Of a stretch of 35,072 bases of DNA, positions 17,732 through 24,684 are shown one piece after another. Made by a program: the position numbers and the translations under genes. Each line of letters opens with the position of its first letter. The stretch's first letter is position 1. This stretch comes from a virus, in IMG/VR virus record IMGVR_UViG_3300046642_000151, positions 1 to 35,072 of that record; one strand, given 5' to 3'. The notes beneath the pieces are model-generated. The model had not been told where the DNA came from and made no database searches. It saw only the letters and a list, made by a program, of their open reading frames with translations.

Positions 17732-18199
17732 ATGAAACGTATTGCCATCGTAGTCTCGGTCGCCTTCATCGCGCTTCTCGGCGCGTGCAGCACGACCGCC
17801 CCGCAGCAACTCACCCCGCAGCAGATCATCGCTATCGCCTGCCCGCCGATCCAAGGCGCCGTGACGCAGTTCATCGCGCTCGACGCGACCATGCCGACGC
17901 TTCCTGCAGCAGTGCAGGCCGAAGCGATCCTGAAGGAAGCACAGCCGCCGTTGACCGCTGCCTGTACGGCTGGCGCCACGGTCACGCTGGCAAACGTCCA
18001 GGACCTGGCCACGAAGGTGCTGCCGGCCGTCGCCACGGTGATGGCGACTATCCCGGTTCCGCCCGCAACGCAAGCCGCAATTCAGGCTGGGCTCGTGGCG
18101 GCTGAGATCGCCGTTGGCGCTGCCGGCGTGATCGAGCAGCAGGTCGCAACGCAGAAGGCAGTCGCAGCCGCGCCGGCATCTGCCGCGACGGTCCAATAA
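17732..18199 (+). CDS. lipoprotein of unknown function
   Basis: This encodes 155 aa. I used the ATG at 17732, preceded by AAGTGAG at seven bases, rather than the GTG at 17720. Residues 1-19 form a lipoprotein signal with lipobox LGAC and the acylated Cys19. The mature part is Ala/Thr/Pro-rich and helical with two further Cys residues. It lies after the lysis genes, where an outer-membrane spanin could be expected, but it is longer than most and has no clear partner gene. Alternatives are a superinfection-exclusion lipoprotein that masks the receptor or a virion-release factor. Confidence 0.6.
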   Translation: MKRIAIVVSVAFIALLGACSTTAPQQLTPQQIIAIACPPIQGAVTQFIALDATMPTLPAAVQAEAILKEAQPPLTAACTAGATVTLANVQDLATKVLPAVATVMATIPVPPATQAAIQAGLVAAEIAVGAAGVIEQQVATQKAVAAAPASAATVQ

Positions 18200-18208
18200 G
18201 GAGAAAAG

Positions 18209-19534
18209 ATGAAACGCCTGATCGCATCTCTCGCCGGGGCGCTCTTCGCACTTAGCGCGTCGGCAACGACACTAAACCCTGTCCAGCTCTTGAATCCGAC
18301 TGGATCGAGTAGCGGTCAGGCCATTCTCTCGACCGGCCCGAGCACGGCGCCGGCATGGGGTCCTGTGGCGCTCTCTGGCATCACAGGCACGCTCGCGATC
18401 GCGAACGGTGGCACAGGGCAGACTAACGCAGGCTCTGCTTTGACGGCTCTCGGTGGGGCTCCCATCGCATCGCCGTCGTTCACCGGTACGCCGTTGATCA
18501 CAACGACGACCGAGACGCATAGGTGGGCGCCACACACAAACAACACGATGTTTCCGGGGGTGGCGACCGACTATTCCGATAACGTAGTTACGCAGTCGAA
18601 CAGCGGGAGCCATAGCGGCACGTCAAGCGCAGCAGCATCGATTGCCGCGACGGTGACCGGCAGCGGTGTGAACGGCCCGTCTAGCGCGGATTATGGACAC
18701 TACGTCTCGGTCATCAAAAACAACTTCTTGACCAGCGGTACGCTTGGCGAAATCGACGGAATCAGCGTCGTGACGCGCCAGGGTCAGGACGATACCGACG
18801 GCATTCTCATCAATAGCGGCGGCGTCGCCGGCTACATGGGAATGATCGAGGGTGTCGTCAACCAGTTCCAGGCGACGACTGGAACGATCCTGCTCGGCAT
18901 GGATGCGCAACTCGGCTATATCGAGACAGGGCTGACGGGCACAGCCGATTCTGGCGGCCTCGCCCTTGTCGCGACGACCGGCACTCTGAACAATGGTCTG
19001 TTGATCCACTCCATGAGCGGCGCGGGATGGACGAATGCGATTACCGTTCAGGCCAATAGCGGCGGGTCGAACACGTTCACCGTTACCCCGGCAGGGCTCG
19101 TCACGGCAAACGGCGGCATCTCTGGCGTCACTACTGGTAGCGCAGGCGCTTCCGGCACGCTCGGTGAAAATCTAAGCTCTAACACAGCTACCACCTCAAT
19201 GACGGCCGGCACGACTGCGAACTGCACAAGCAAATCGCTTACCGCAGGCGATTGGTTGGTATGGGGTTCGGTACAGTTCAATCCGGCAGGAACGACCACG
19301 GTGTCGGCGATCTACGCTGGCATTAACACGACCTCCGCGACGCTGCCCGCGTCAGGAAGCCAGTACAACAATCTGATTTCCACTTTCACGACGGGGCAGG
19401 CGCAGATTCTTTCAACGCCGATGGTGATTGAAAATCTCGCGAGTACGACTACCGTTTTTCTAGTCGGTAACTCGTCATTCGGCACGAGCACGATGACGTG
19501 TAACGGGTGGATCAACGCAGTCCGCTACCACTGA
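18209..19534 (+). CDS. tail fibre-like protein with signal-like N-terminus
   Basis: This encodes 441 aa behind AAGGAGAAAAG. Residues 1-20 again look like a Sec signal (Lys-Arg, hydrophobic core, SASAT). Residues 40-95 contain the tail-fibre repeat LAIANGGTGQTNAGSALTAL. The central part (about 130-310) is beta-rich and low in charge, with repeated Gly/Thr/Ser motifs, and the C-terminal 130 residues look like a compact beta-domain. It is probably a trimeric receptor-binding fibre or a surface-exposed adhesin. It sits apart from the tail genes, downstream of lysis, and its last 23 bases overlap the convergent acyltransferase gene. Confidence 0.6.
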   Translation: MKRLIASLAGALFALSASATTLNPVQLLNPTGSSSGQAILSTGPSTAPAWGPVALSGITGTLAIANGGTGQTNAGSALTALGGAPIASPSFTGTPLITTTTETHRWAPHTNNTMFPGVATDYSDNVVTQSNSGSHSGTSSAAASIAATVTGSGVNGPSSADYGHYVSVIKNNFLTSGTLGEIDGISVVTRQGQDDTDGILINSGGVAGYMGMIEGVVNQFQATTGTILLGMDAQLGYIETGLTGTADSGGLALVATTGTLNNGLLIHSMSGAGWTNAITVQANSGGSNTFTVTPAGLVTANGGISGVTTGSAGASGTLGENLSSNTATTSMTAGTTANCTSKSLTAGDWLVWGSVQFNPAGTTTVSAIYAGINTTSATLPASGSQYNNLISTFTTGQAQILSTPMVIENLASTTTVFLVGNSSFGTSTMTCNGWINAVRYH

Positions 19535-20582
19535 TGCTGTGATGGGCCGCGCCACGTGAGAGCCGTTTCGCCAGATTCAGGAACGGCAACTCGACGAATC
19601 GATACGTGACCCCGGCCGCGAGGAATGCGACGATGGCCACGATCGGCACGGCGGCGAAGAACGGGAGCACAACCCCGGCCTTCGCCGCTATCGCTTTGAC
19701 GAGCATCAGCGCGGGCAGGTTGAACATGTAGATCGAGAACGCGCGCCGGCCGAACTCGCGCACGAGCCAACTCGTCACGTCGACCTTCGACATGAGCACG
19801 ATGAAGAAAACGCTAGACACGCCGGCCAGCAGCGGAACGAACGTGAAGGTCAGCGTCCAGGTGAAATAGTGCAGCCAGATGTACGCGCCCACGCCAAGCG
19901 GCGCAAGCCAGCCGAGCGCGGCGACCGGCGCCGATAGCTTGAACATCCGATCACGGGCGGCGAACAGCAGGCAGCCGCAGATGAATACCGGCAACTGATT
20001 CAGGATCGAGAAATACAGAAACCCGTTAGGGTTGACGTAGGCGGGCTCGCCGAGCATTGGCTGAATCTCCCGCACGGCCAGCACCACCAGCGGAAAGCAC
20101 GCCGCAGCGAGCGCGATCAATGCCATCTTACGGCCGCGCAGCGCGAACAGCGCGGGCGCCATCAGGTAGAACAGAACCTCGGTCCCGACCGACCATCCCC
20201 CGCCGACGATGTGATTGTTCGCCGACGGCACCAGGCCGTGAACGAGCAGGACGTTGGCGAGGATGTTTCCGACCGTGTACGGCGGGGCGCCACGCGCGAT
20301 GCAGGCGAACACGACGATAGCGGTGTAGTAGAGCGGCGCGACGCGCAGGAACCGGTGCGTGAAGAACTCGCCGAGCGTGCCACCCTTGCTCTCGATCCTG
20401 TCGAGCGAATCGAAGATCAGGAACGCCGACAGAACGAAGAACAGTTGAACGCCGAGCATGCCCGCGCTTGCCGGGAAGGCGACCGAGATCGACGTCGGCG
20501 GGAAGAATATCCCGGTGTGGACTATGACCACGAGGAACGCGGCGAACGCGCGCACGGCGTCGAGGTAATTCTTTCTCTGCAT
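19512..20582 (-). CDS. acyltransferase-3 family membrane protein, probable O-antigen acetylase
   Basis: This encodes 356 aa. The N-terminus YLDAVRAFAAFLVVIVHTGIFF is the acyltransferase-3/OafA signature with the conserved Arg and His, and about ten hydrophobic segments follow to FLNLAKRLS. It transfers acetyl groups to sugars of LPS or another surface glycan from the inner membrane. Phages carry such genes for lysogenic conversion, changing the receptor and blocking related phages. It lies next to the attP region and convergent with the fibre gene, a usual spot for conversion cargo. A GAGAGA ribosome site precedes the start. Confidence 0.85.
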   Translation of the reverse strand: MQRKNYLDAVRAFAAFLVVIVHTGIFFPPTSISVAFPASAGMLGVQLFFVLSAFLIFDSLDRIESKGGTLGEFFTHRFLRVAPLYYTAIVVFACIARGAPPYTVGNILANVLLVHGLVPSANNHIVGGGWSVGTEVLFYLMAPALFALRGRKMALIALAAACFPLVVLAVREIQPMLGEPAYVNPNGFLYFSILNQLPVFICGCLLFAARDRMFKLSAPVAALGWLAPLGVGAYIWLHYFTWTLTFTFVPLLAGVSSVFFIVLMSKVDVTSWLVREFGRRAFSIYMFNLPALMLVKAIAAKAGVVLPFFAAVPIVAIVAFLAAGVTYRFVELPFLNLAKRLSRGAAHHSISGSGLR

Positions 20583-20625
20583 GCTGTCTCTCAGGGGCTT
20601 CTATTTGTCGGCAGATTTTATCTCG

Positions 20626-20636
20626 CCTGTTCAAAA
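20626..20636 (+). repeat. CCTGTTCAAAA repeat, copy 1 (arm-site candidate)
   Basis: The 11-base element is identical to that at 20814-20824, and its first ten bases recur inverted at 20724-20733. It lies in the non-coding region next to a lambda-type integrase. Its role as an arm-type binding site is inferred. Confidence 0.5.
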
Positions 20637-20723
20637 CCATGCGCAAGTATCTGATTATATTAGGACGTGTTTGCGCTTTTATGCCTGTTTTGAGGCGCTA
20701 CAAATCTGGTTCAAGCCATTGAA

Positions 20724-20733
20724 TTTGAACAGG
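20724..20733 (-). repeat. CCTGTTCAAA repeat, copy 2, inverted
   Basis: It reads TTTGAACAGG on the plus strand, the reverse complement of the first ten bases of the two direct copies. It lies near the middle of the candidate attP region. Confidence 0.45.
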
Positions 20734-20771
20734 AAAACCCGTTTCGTATATACCTACTGTGCGTGCATGAA

Positions 20772-20802
20772 CCATTACCCTGCGCGCCTTTGCCGGTAAT
20801 GG
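20772..20802. repeat. perfect inverted repeat CCATTACC / GGTAATGG
   Basis: The two 8-base arms lie at 20772-20779 and 20795-20802 with a 15-base spacer. There is no T-run on either side, so it is not a typical terminator. Position just downstream of int suggests a recombination or integrase-related element, or an mRNA-end hairpin. Confidence 0.45.
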
Positions 20803-20813
20803 GGTGTTCAATA

Positions 20814-20824
20814 CCTGTTCAAAA
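20814..20824 (+). repeat. CCTGTTCAAAA repeat, copy 3 (arm-site candidate)
   Basis: This is a perfect direct copy of 20626-20636, 13 bases beyond the int stop. A further GTTCAAAA-type word lies directly beside it at 20828. Confidence 0.5.
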
Positions 20825-20836
20825 TTCGTTCAAAAC

Positions 20837-21922
20837 TCAAGCTGCATTTATTCGGACCTTAATCGGCTCTATGCCGCGATTATCGGCATACAGCGCGGCC
20901 GTCGCCTCGGTCGAATGTCCGAGAAGCGCCTTCGTATCGACGCCTCCCTGCTCCAAATACAGACGCTTCGACAGGCTTCGAATCTCATGGAACGATGGCG
21001 CGTTCTCGTCAGGGATTCCGGCCCGGCGCCGAGCTTCCGCGAATGACAGGCTGATCGTCTGAAGATGGATCGGCGCCCCGCGCTTGATCGATCCTCGGTT
21101 CTGAACGTGGTGGATCAGATACGGACTCAGCACATCGGCCGATTTGCAGCGCGCGATGACGTCGGCGAGCGACATGCCGATTGCGTCCATCCGAAGCGCC
21201 ACGGGGATTGCGATCCAGCGCTGCGTCTTCTTGCGCATCACAACCGCCTCGCCATCCTTCACCGAGCTGCGCGGCCATGCCGCGACGGTAGACCGGTCCT
21301 GTCCAGATACCAGCGCGAGAAGCATCGTATTGGCGAGCCAAGGCGCGACGGCTGGCGCTTCCTTCAGGATCGCGTTGAACTGATCCAATGTAAGGCGCTT
21401 GCGCTTCACCTTCGTGCGCACTTCCTCTGTCACGCTGGCCGGGTTCTTGTCCATCCACCCGAGCGCGACGCCTTTTGAGAACAGCGCGATCATCCGCGAG
21501 CGGATCGCCTGCGCCCATCGTTGCTTGCCCCGCGCTTTGATTTCCTCCAACACCTCCGATACGTCGCTCGTCGTCACGGTCGAGCAATCTTTCCCGCCGA
21601 GCTTCGTGCTGATCACCTTGTCATAATCGGCGCGCGCGCGGATCGTGCTCGGCTTCAGGTCTTCCGTCGACATGCGCTTGATCAACTCGGCAACGGTCCT
21701 GTTTGATGCCTCTAGGCGCTCAGCAAGGCTTCGCGATGCCTTCGCGTTCTCCACGATCACATTCGCCTCTTGCGCCTCGTGGATCGCCTGAGCGAGCGGC
21801 ATGCGCCCGAGCACATGGGTTTTCCCGTCGCGCGGATCGCGCCAAACAAAATAGCCGGGGCGCGGTTCGTGCATGTTTGCCGGCCAGTTGGCTCGGCGTC
21901 TAATCCGTGGTCGTGCGGCCAT
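20837..21922 (-). CDS. int: lambda-type tyrosine integrase
   Basis: This encodes 361 aa. An N-terminal arm-binding segment resembles lambda Int (Arg-rich start, then GYFVWRDPRDGKTHVLGR at residues 23-40). A core-binding helical domain (about 70-170) and the catalytic domain follow. Catalytic residues are visible: Arg210 (SGQDRST), His312 and Arg315 (FHEIR), His336 (LLGHST) and the nucleophile Tyr345 (ALYADNRG). It performs phage integration and, with Xis, excision. The start lies two bases after the xis stop with no clear Shine-Dalgarno, so expression probably depends on coupling to xis. Confidence 0.95.
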   Translation of the reverse strand: MAARPRIRRRANWPANMHEPRPGYFVWRDPRDGKTHVLGRMPLAQAIHEAQEANVIVENAKASRSLAERLEASNRTVAELIKRMSTEDLKPSTIRARADYDKVISTKLGGKDCSTVTTSDVSEVLEEIKARGKQRWAQAIRSRMIALFSKGVALGWMDKNPASVTEEVRTKVKRKRLTLDQFNAILKEAPAVAPWLANTMLLALVSGQDRSTVAAWPRSSVKDGEAVVMRKKTQRWIAIPVALRMDAIGMSLADVIARCKSADVLSPYLIHHVQNRGSIKRGAPIHLQTISLSFAEARRRAGIPDENAPSFHEIRSLSKRLYLEQGGVDTKALLGHSTEATAALYADNRGIEPIKVRINAA

Positions 21923-21924
21923 GG

Positions 21925-22122
21925 TTATTTTTGTATGCGACTGGCCAATGAAGGCCGGGTTGATCGGTCCTGAAACGTGGCGTTCTGATCGACATAGTAC
22001 GCTCGCCCGACCTTCACGGGCGGAGGGTAAATTCGACCGTCACGAATCCACAGGCGGGCGGTTCGGATGGCGGGCGCGGGTTCGAACTCCCGTCGAAGCC
22101 ATTCGTCTAGTCGGAGCTTCAT
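21925..22122 (-). CDS. xis: excisionase, lambda Xis-like
   Basis: This encodes 65 aa. The sequence LRLDEWLRREF, then TARLWIRDGRIYPPPVKVGRAYYVDQNA, aligns by eye with lambda Xis (LTLQEWNARQRRP, VRRWVRESRIFPPPVKDGREYLFHESA). The wing containing PPPVK is the most recognisable part. Xis is a small winged-helix protein that bends attR DNA and directs Int towards excision. It starts right after the stop of the upstream DUF551 gene and runs two bases short of int, the usual xis-int pair. Confidence 0.88.
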   Translation of the reverse strand: MKLRLDEWLRREFEPAPAIRTARLWIRDGRIYPPPVKVGRAYYVDQNATFQDRSTRPSLASRIQK

Positions 22123-23187
22123 CTACGCTCCCTCCTTCTTCGCCAGAATCTGTCGCCCTACATCGATTATCGACTTCGGATTGCGCGCCATGATTTCCTC
22201 GTCGGCGATCTCTGACAGCTTTTCGAATAGCCAGTCATCCGTCAGCCGCACGCCTGCCGACTCCTGCGCACGCTCATGCTCCACATCGCAGGACAGGCTC
22301 CCCCGCTCGCAGATGCGACTCGAATACTTGTCGAAGCTGCATCCCTGCGCACGCTCAGGCGTAGGGGCGGCGAGATAAGCGTCTACGCATACTTTTGCGT
22401 CTTGGGTTGAGAACCCCGCCCAAATATCAGCACTAGCTGCAACAGCGTCCGCAGCAGCATGCAGCGCTTTCCAGTTCGGCTGCGCCTCACGCGGTGCGCA
22501 CTCCCTTGAGATATCGCACACTCTGCATTTACCTTGCGCCCAAAAATGGAAATGCGGTGCGCACTCGGCTTGCGGTGCGTAATCAGCCATCGCGGCTGCT
22601 GCATCCAGTGGAATGTTCATCACGTTCTGTTTCTCACGCGGTGCGCACTCAGCTTGCGGGGCGGCGTCCGGTCCTTTGGGTAGATCACGCCAATGCGTCA
22701 CAGCACAGTCGATGTGCATGTTGCCTCTGCCGGGATACTGGTTATCCCAGTAGTAATCGATGGCGTCTTCATGGTGTTGGAATCGAGCAAGGGCCTTGAC
22801 CTTCGTGTACTCGTTGCTCGACTCCGGTATGTAGCAGAGGACATTGCGGCCGATGGGTGGCAGCGCATCCTTTACGCTGATCCACGCCTCACCCTTGCCG
22901 ATGGCTTGCGGGGCGGTGAATAGCGTGCGCGCTTCCACATGCTCAGGCATGTTTGTCGTGATCCGCTCATATGCCCCTGCATCGCAGTCATGCCAGCCGC
23001 TCAAATCTCGGACCTTGTACTGATACACCGCCTCACCCATGCCGCCATCGGCGCAGACCGACAGCGCGGCTCTGTATCCGGCTGCATATCCGTCTTCAGC
23101 GTCAGGAGGGTGTCCGAACTTGTTCACGAATTCGTGATGCCACTCTTCGGCAAGAATCCTCGGGTCCGCGATATTTCCGTTGGTCAT
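22123..23187 (-). CDS. DUF551-containing early protein with repeated linkers
   Basis: This encodes 354 aa behind GAGGATTGAAGAC. Residues 100-165 form a DUF551 domain (WISVKDALPPIGRNVLCYI ... VTHWRDLPKGP). The remainder is patched from short segments joined by repeated Ala/Cys/Pro linkers (APQAECAP, APREKQ, ECAPREAQ), with a CRVC metal-binding-like motif in the middle. The coding DNA contains an 18-base perfect repeat (22486-22503 and 22633-22650) and a third partial copy. This mosaic look recalls Ea22-type accessory proteins of lambdoid phages. Function unknown. Confidence 0.7.
   Translation of the reverse strand: MTNGNIADPRILAEEWHHEFVNKFGHPPDAEDGYAAGYRAALSVCADGGMGEAVYQYKVRDLSGWHDCDAGAYERITTNMPEHVEARTLFTAPQAIGKGEAWISVKDALPPIGRNVLCYIPESSNEYTKVKALARFQHHEDAIDYYWDNQYPGRGNMHIDCAVTHWRDLPKGPDAAPQAECAPREKQNVMNIPLDAAAAMADYAPQAECAPHFHFWAQGKCRVCDISRECAPREAQPNWKALHAAADAVAASADIWAGFSTQDAKVCVDAYLAAPTPERAQGCSFDKYSSRICERGSLSCDVEHERAQESAGVRLTDDWLFEKLSEIADEEIMARNPKSIIDVGRQILAKKEGA
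22486..22503 (+). repeat. 18-bp direct repeat, copy 1 (linker of the DUF551 gene)
   Basis: CTCACGCGGTGCGCACTC is repeated perfectly at 22633-22650, and its core GCGGTGCGCACTC also occurs at 22554-22566. It encodes the recurring ECAPRE linker on the minus strand. Confidence 0.75.
22633..22650 (+). repeat. 18-bp direct repeat, copy 2 (linker of the DUF551 gene)
   Basis: This is a perfect copy of 22486-22503, 147 bases apart, a distance that is a multiple of three. Recombination between the copies would delete 49 codons in frame. Confidence 0.75.
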
Positions 23188-23197
23188 GTCTTCAATC

Positions 23198-23212
23198 CTC
23201 GTAGGTGCGTGA
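23198..23212 (-). repeat. 15-bp direct repeat upstream of early genes, copy 1
   Basis: CTCGTAGGTGCGTGA (plus strand) is repeated perfectly at 23584-23598. This copy is in the short gap upstream of the DUF551 gene, and the other lies upstream of the 114-aa gene inside the 22-codon ORF. Confidence 0.6.
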
Positions 23213-23216
23213 AATT

Positions 23217-23561
23217 TTAGGCAGATTCAGCAAGCGCAACGCGCACAAGGTCTCGCAATGACGCACTGTGCATCTTAAACACGCCGTCGCTATAGACGCC
23301 GAATATCTCGCCCAACTCCTGGATTCGTTCTGCCGATACCGAATGTGCTAGTTCGCATTGGTGCTCGAACAGATTGAAGTGCGATCCGTCAGCGCATACG
23401 CCTTCTGCGTCAGGATGCGCGACCATCTTCCCTTGGGCGAAGTTTGCGACGCTAGCATCGAGGCTATGCATGACCCGCTGCGCGGCGTCGTAGTCCACAT
23501 AAATTCCACCGCATTCGCGTTCGATAGCGTCGCGCAGGTATTGCACTCGTGCGTCCTTCAT
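23217..23561 (-). CDS. hypothetical early protein
   Basis: This encodes 114 aa. The ATG at 23561 has GAGGGA just upstream and overlaps the stop of a 22-codon ORF (ATGA). Longer in-frame starts would run into the methyltransferase gene and lack a ribosome site. The N-terminal half reads as a helix (ARVQYLRDAIERECGGIYVDYDAAQRVMHSL), the middle is His/Cys-containing (DGSHFNLFEHQCELAH), and the end is helical. No family recognised. Confidence 0.65.
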   Translation of the reverse strand: MKDARVQYLRDAIERECGGIYVDYDAAQRVMHSLDASVANFAQGKMVAHPDAEGVCADGSHFNLFEHQCELAHSVSAERIQELGEIFGVYSDGVFKMHSASLRDLVRVALAESA

Positions 23562-23626
23562 TCTTCCCTCATATCGTTTATCGCTCGTAGGTGCGTGAGA
23601 GCGGCGGTCTTTGTGGGGTGGGTCAT
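23558..23626 (-). CDS. 22-aa micro-ORF between methyltransferase and downstream gene
   Basis: The peptide is MTHPTKTAALTHLRAINDMR plus two Glu. AGAGGA lies seven bases before the ATG. Its ATG overlaps the methyltransferase stop and its stop overlaps the next gene's ATG, both as ATGA. It may be a real micro-gene or mainly a coupling element. It is hydrophilic, unlike the other micro-genes. Confidence 0.4.
   Translation of the reverse strand: MTHPTKTAALTHLRAINDMREE
23584..23598 (-). repeat. 15-bp direct repeat upstream of early genes, copy 2
   Basis: This is a perfect copy of 23198-23212, 386 bases apart. Each copy ends about 10-25 bases ahead of a ribosome site on the minus strand, so the pair may be a module boundary or a shared leader element. 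Confidence 0.6.
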
Positions 23627-24171
23627 GCGACATCCTCTGCAAACAAGCCGTCTTGGACTTGCCCTGACATCGCACCGAAATAAGCATCGATCGCTTGTTG
23701 CACTGCGCCCGATCCCGGAAACAAATCGAATATCGTGTCGCCTTCTTGCACATTCAGAACGTCCATCAGCCAGAAGACGAACTCGGCGGGCTTGGCGCCG
23801 GTGAATCCGCGCTTGAGCGTGATATTGACGGCGCACCAGTCGCGCACGGTGCGTTGCTGGCGGGTTCTCTTGCGGCCTCCCATGACAATTACAGGCTCCC
23901 ATGCATACGCCACGCCGACGCCGGGCTTGAACGACGCAAACGGCTTGACCCATGCCATGATGCGGGCCTGCTTCGGAACGATCGGCAGAATGTCGTGCAG
24001 ATTTCCCGTCGTCATCGACATAGCCCATCCATCCGAAAATTCATCGCAGAGGCGTTCGATTAGTGCGATATGTGCGTCGATCGAATCGTATGCCGCCGCT
24101 TCTGGGTGCAGATGACCGTAGAACTTGGCAGCAAGCCCAAGGTACGGCGGATCGGCATAGGCGAATCTCAT
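23623..24171 (-). CDS. DNA adenine/cytosine-N4 methyltransferase (beta-class order)
   Basis: This encodes 182 aa from the ATG at 24171, which has AGAGGG six bases upstream. An ATG at 24177 touches that ribosome site and is less likely. Motif IV is DPPY (residues 7-10) near the N-terminus, and the SAM-binding motif DLFPGSG lies near residue 155, the beta-class order. The chain is short, so the target-recognition part is small. Without a nearby restriction gene it is probably an orphan enzyme that protects phage DNA from host restriction or tunes expression. Target sequence unknown. Confidence 0.82.
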   Translation of the reverse strand: MRFAYADPPYLGLAAKFYGHLHPEAAAYDSIDAHIALIERLCDEFSDGWAMSMTTGNLHDILPIVPKQARIMAWVKPFASFKPGVGVAYAWEPVIVMGGRKRTRQQRTVRDWCAVNITLKRGFTGAKPAEFVFWLMDVLNVQEGDTIFDLFPGSGAVQQAIDAYFGAMSGQVQDGLFAEDVA

Positions 24172-24206
24172 ATCCATCCCTCTATCGTGTCCGGCGCGAT
24201 GCGCCA

Positions 24207-24290
24207 TCAGAACTTATCGATTAAAAATATCGCCTCAGACAAGACATACATCGCAGCGATTACAGACATCACGATGTAGCAGCCTTTCAT
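24207..24290 (-). CDS. 27-aa transmembrane micropeptide
   Basis: The peptide begins MKGCYIVMSVIAAMYVLSEA and ends IFLIDKF. Residues 5-24 form one hydrophobic helix. GAGG lies six to seven bases before the ATG, and the ATG begins one base after the NinB stop. Ribosome site, spacing and hydrophobic core support a real gene. Function unknown. Confidence 0.55.
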   Translation of the reverse strand: MKGCYIVMSVIAAMYVLSEAIFLIDKF

Positions 24291-24291
24291 C

Positions 24292-24684
24292 TCATACCTC
24301 GATGTTCAGATCCGTCTGAGCCCAGGCCCGGACGATCTCGATCAGGTTGCTAAACTCGCCGACGTTCAGAGATTTCGTGCTGATGCCGCGCTCGGTTCTC
24401 GTTCCGTCCGGCAGATCGATCTCTTCCATGCCGATGAACCGGCGACGAATCTGCTCCTTCCAGACCTCGGGGCTGTATTGCCTGCCGTCGATGGTCGCCT
24501 GCTCTGCGATCTGGTTCAGAAGGGCATGGAACAGTCGGTTCTGCTCGCCGCTGCGCTTCGCCTTGTGCTCCGCTACCGTGACCGCCAGCGGATGGCCTGA
24601 GCGGGCGCTGGGGCCTGCGTGCTCTTTCAGGAACCTGATCAGTTCGTTCGCGTGGTCGACGGTGCGGAGCACAAAGGTTTTCAT
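24292..24684 (-). CDS. ninB: NinB-like recombination protein
   Basis: This encodes 130 aa. The ATG at 24684 overlaps the exonuclease stop by four bases. Longer in-frame starts lie inside exo. The sequence MKTFVLRTVDHANELIRFL, then KAKRSGEQNRLFHALLNQIAEQ and YSPEVWKEQIRRRFIG, matches the NinB (lambda Orf) family, a recombination mediator that binds single-stranded DNA and can replace RecFOR functions. It completes a Bet-Exo-NinB set on one transcript, an arrangement expected for phage-encoded strand annealing. Confidence 0.85.
   Translation of the reverse strand: MKTFVLRTVDHANELIRFLKEHAGPSARSGHPLAVTVAEHKAKRSGEQNRLFHALLNQIAEQATIDGRQYSPEVWKEQIRRRFIGMEEIDLPDGTRTERGISTKSLNVGEFSNLIEIVRAWAQTDLNIEV

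Larger units (their letters stand above)
20583..20836. other. intergenic attP candidate region
   Basis: These 254 bases between int and the acyltransferase gene encode no convincing protein. They are AT-richer than the flanks. The element CCTGTTCAAAA occurs at 20626-20636 and 20814-20824 and inverted (TTTGAACAGG) at 20724-20733, and related GTTCAA words lie at 20709, 20805 and 20828. Such spaced direct and inverted copies are what arm-type integrase sites look like. A perfect 8-bp inverted repeat lies at 20772-20802. The core site itself could not be identified. Confidence 0.55.

Noticed and set aside
14239-19534. Diversity-generating retroelement, as in Bordetella phage BPP-1
   Set aside because: No reverse transcriptase gene and no template/variable repeat pair seen near either fibre gene in the window.
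20700-20740. tRNA T-arm-like GGTTCAAG sequence in the attP region
   Set aside because: No flanking stem or acceptor sequence fits a tRNA. The word belongs to the GTTCAA repeat family in that region.
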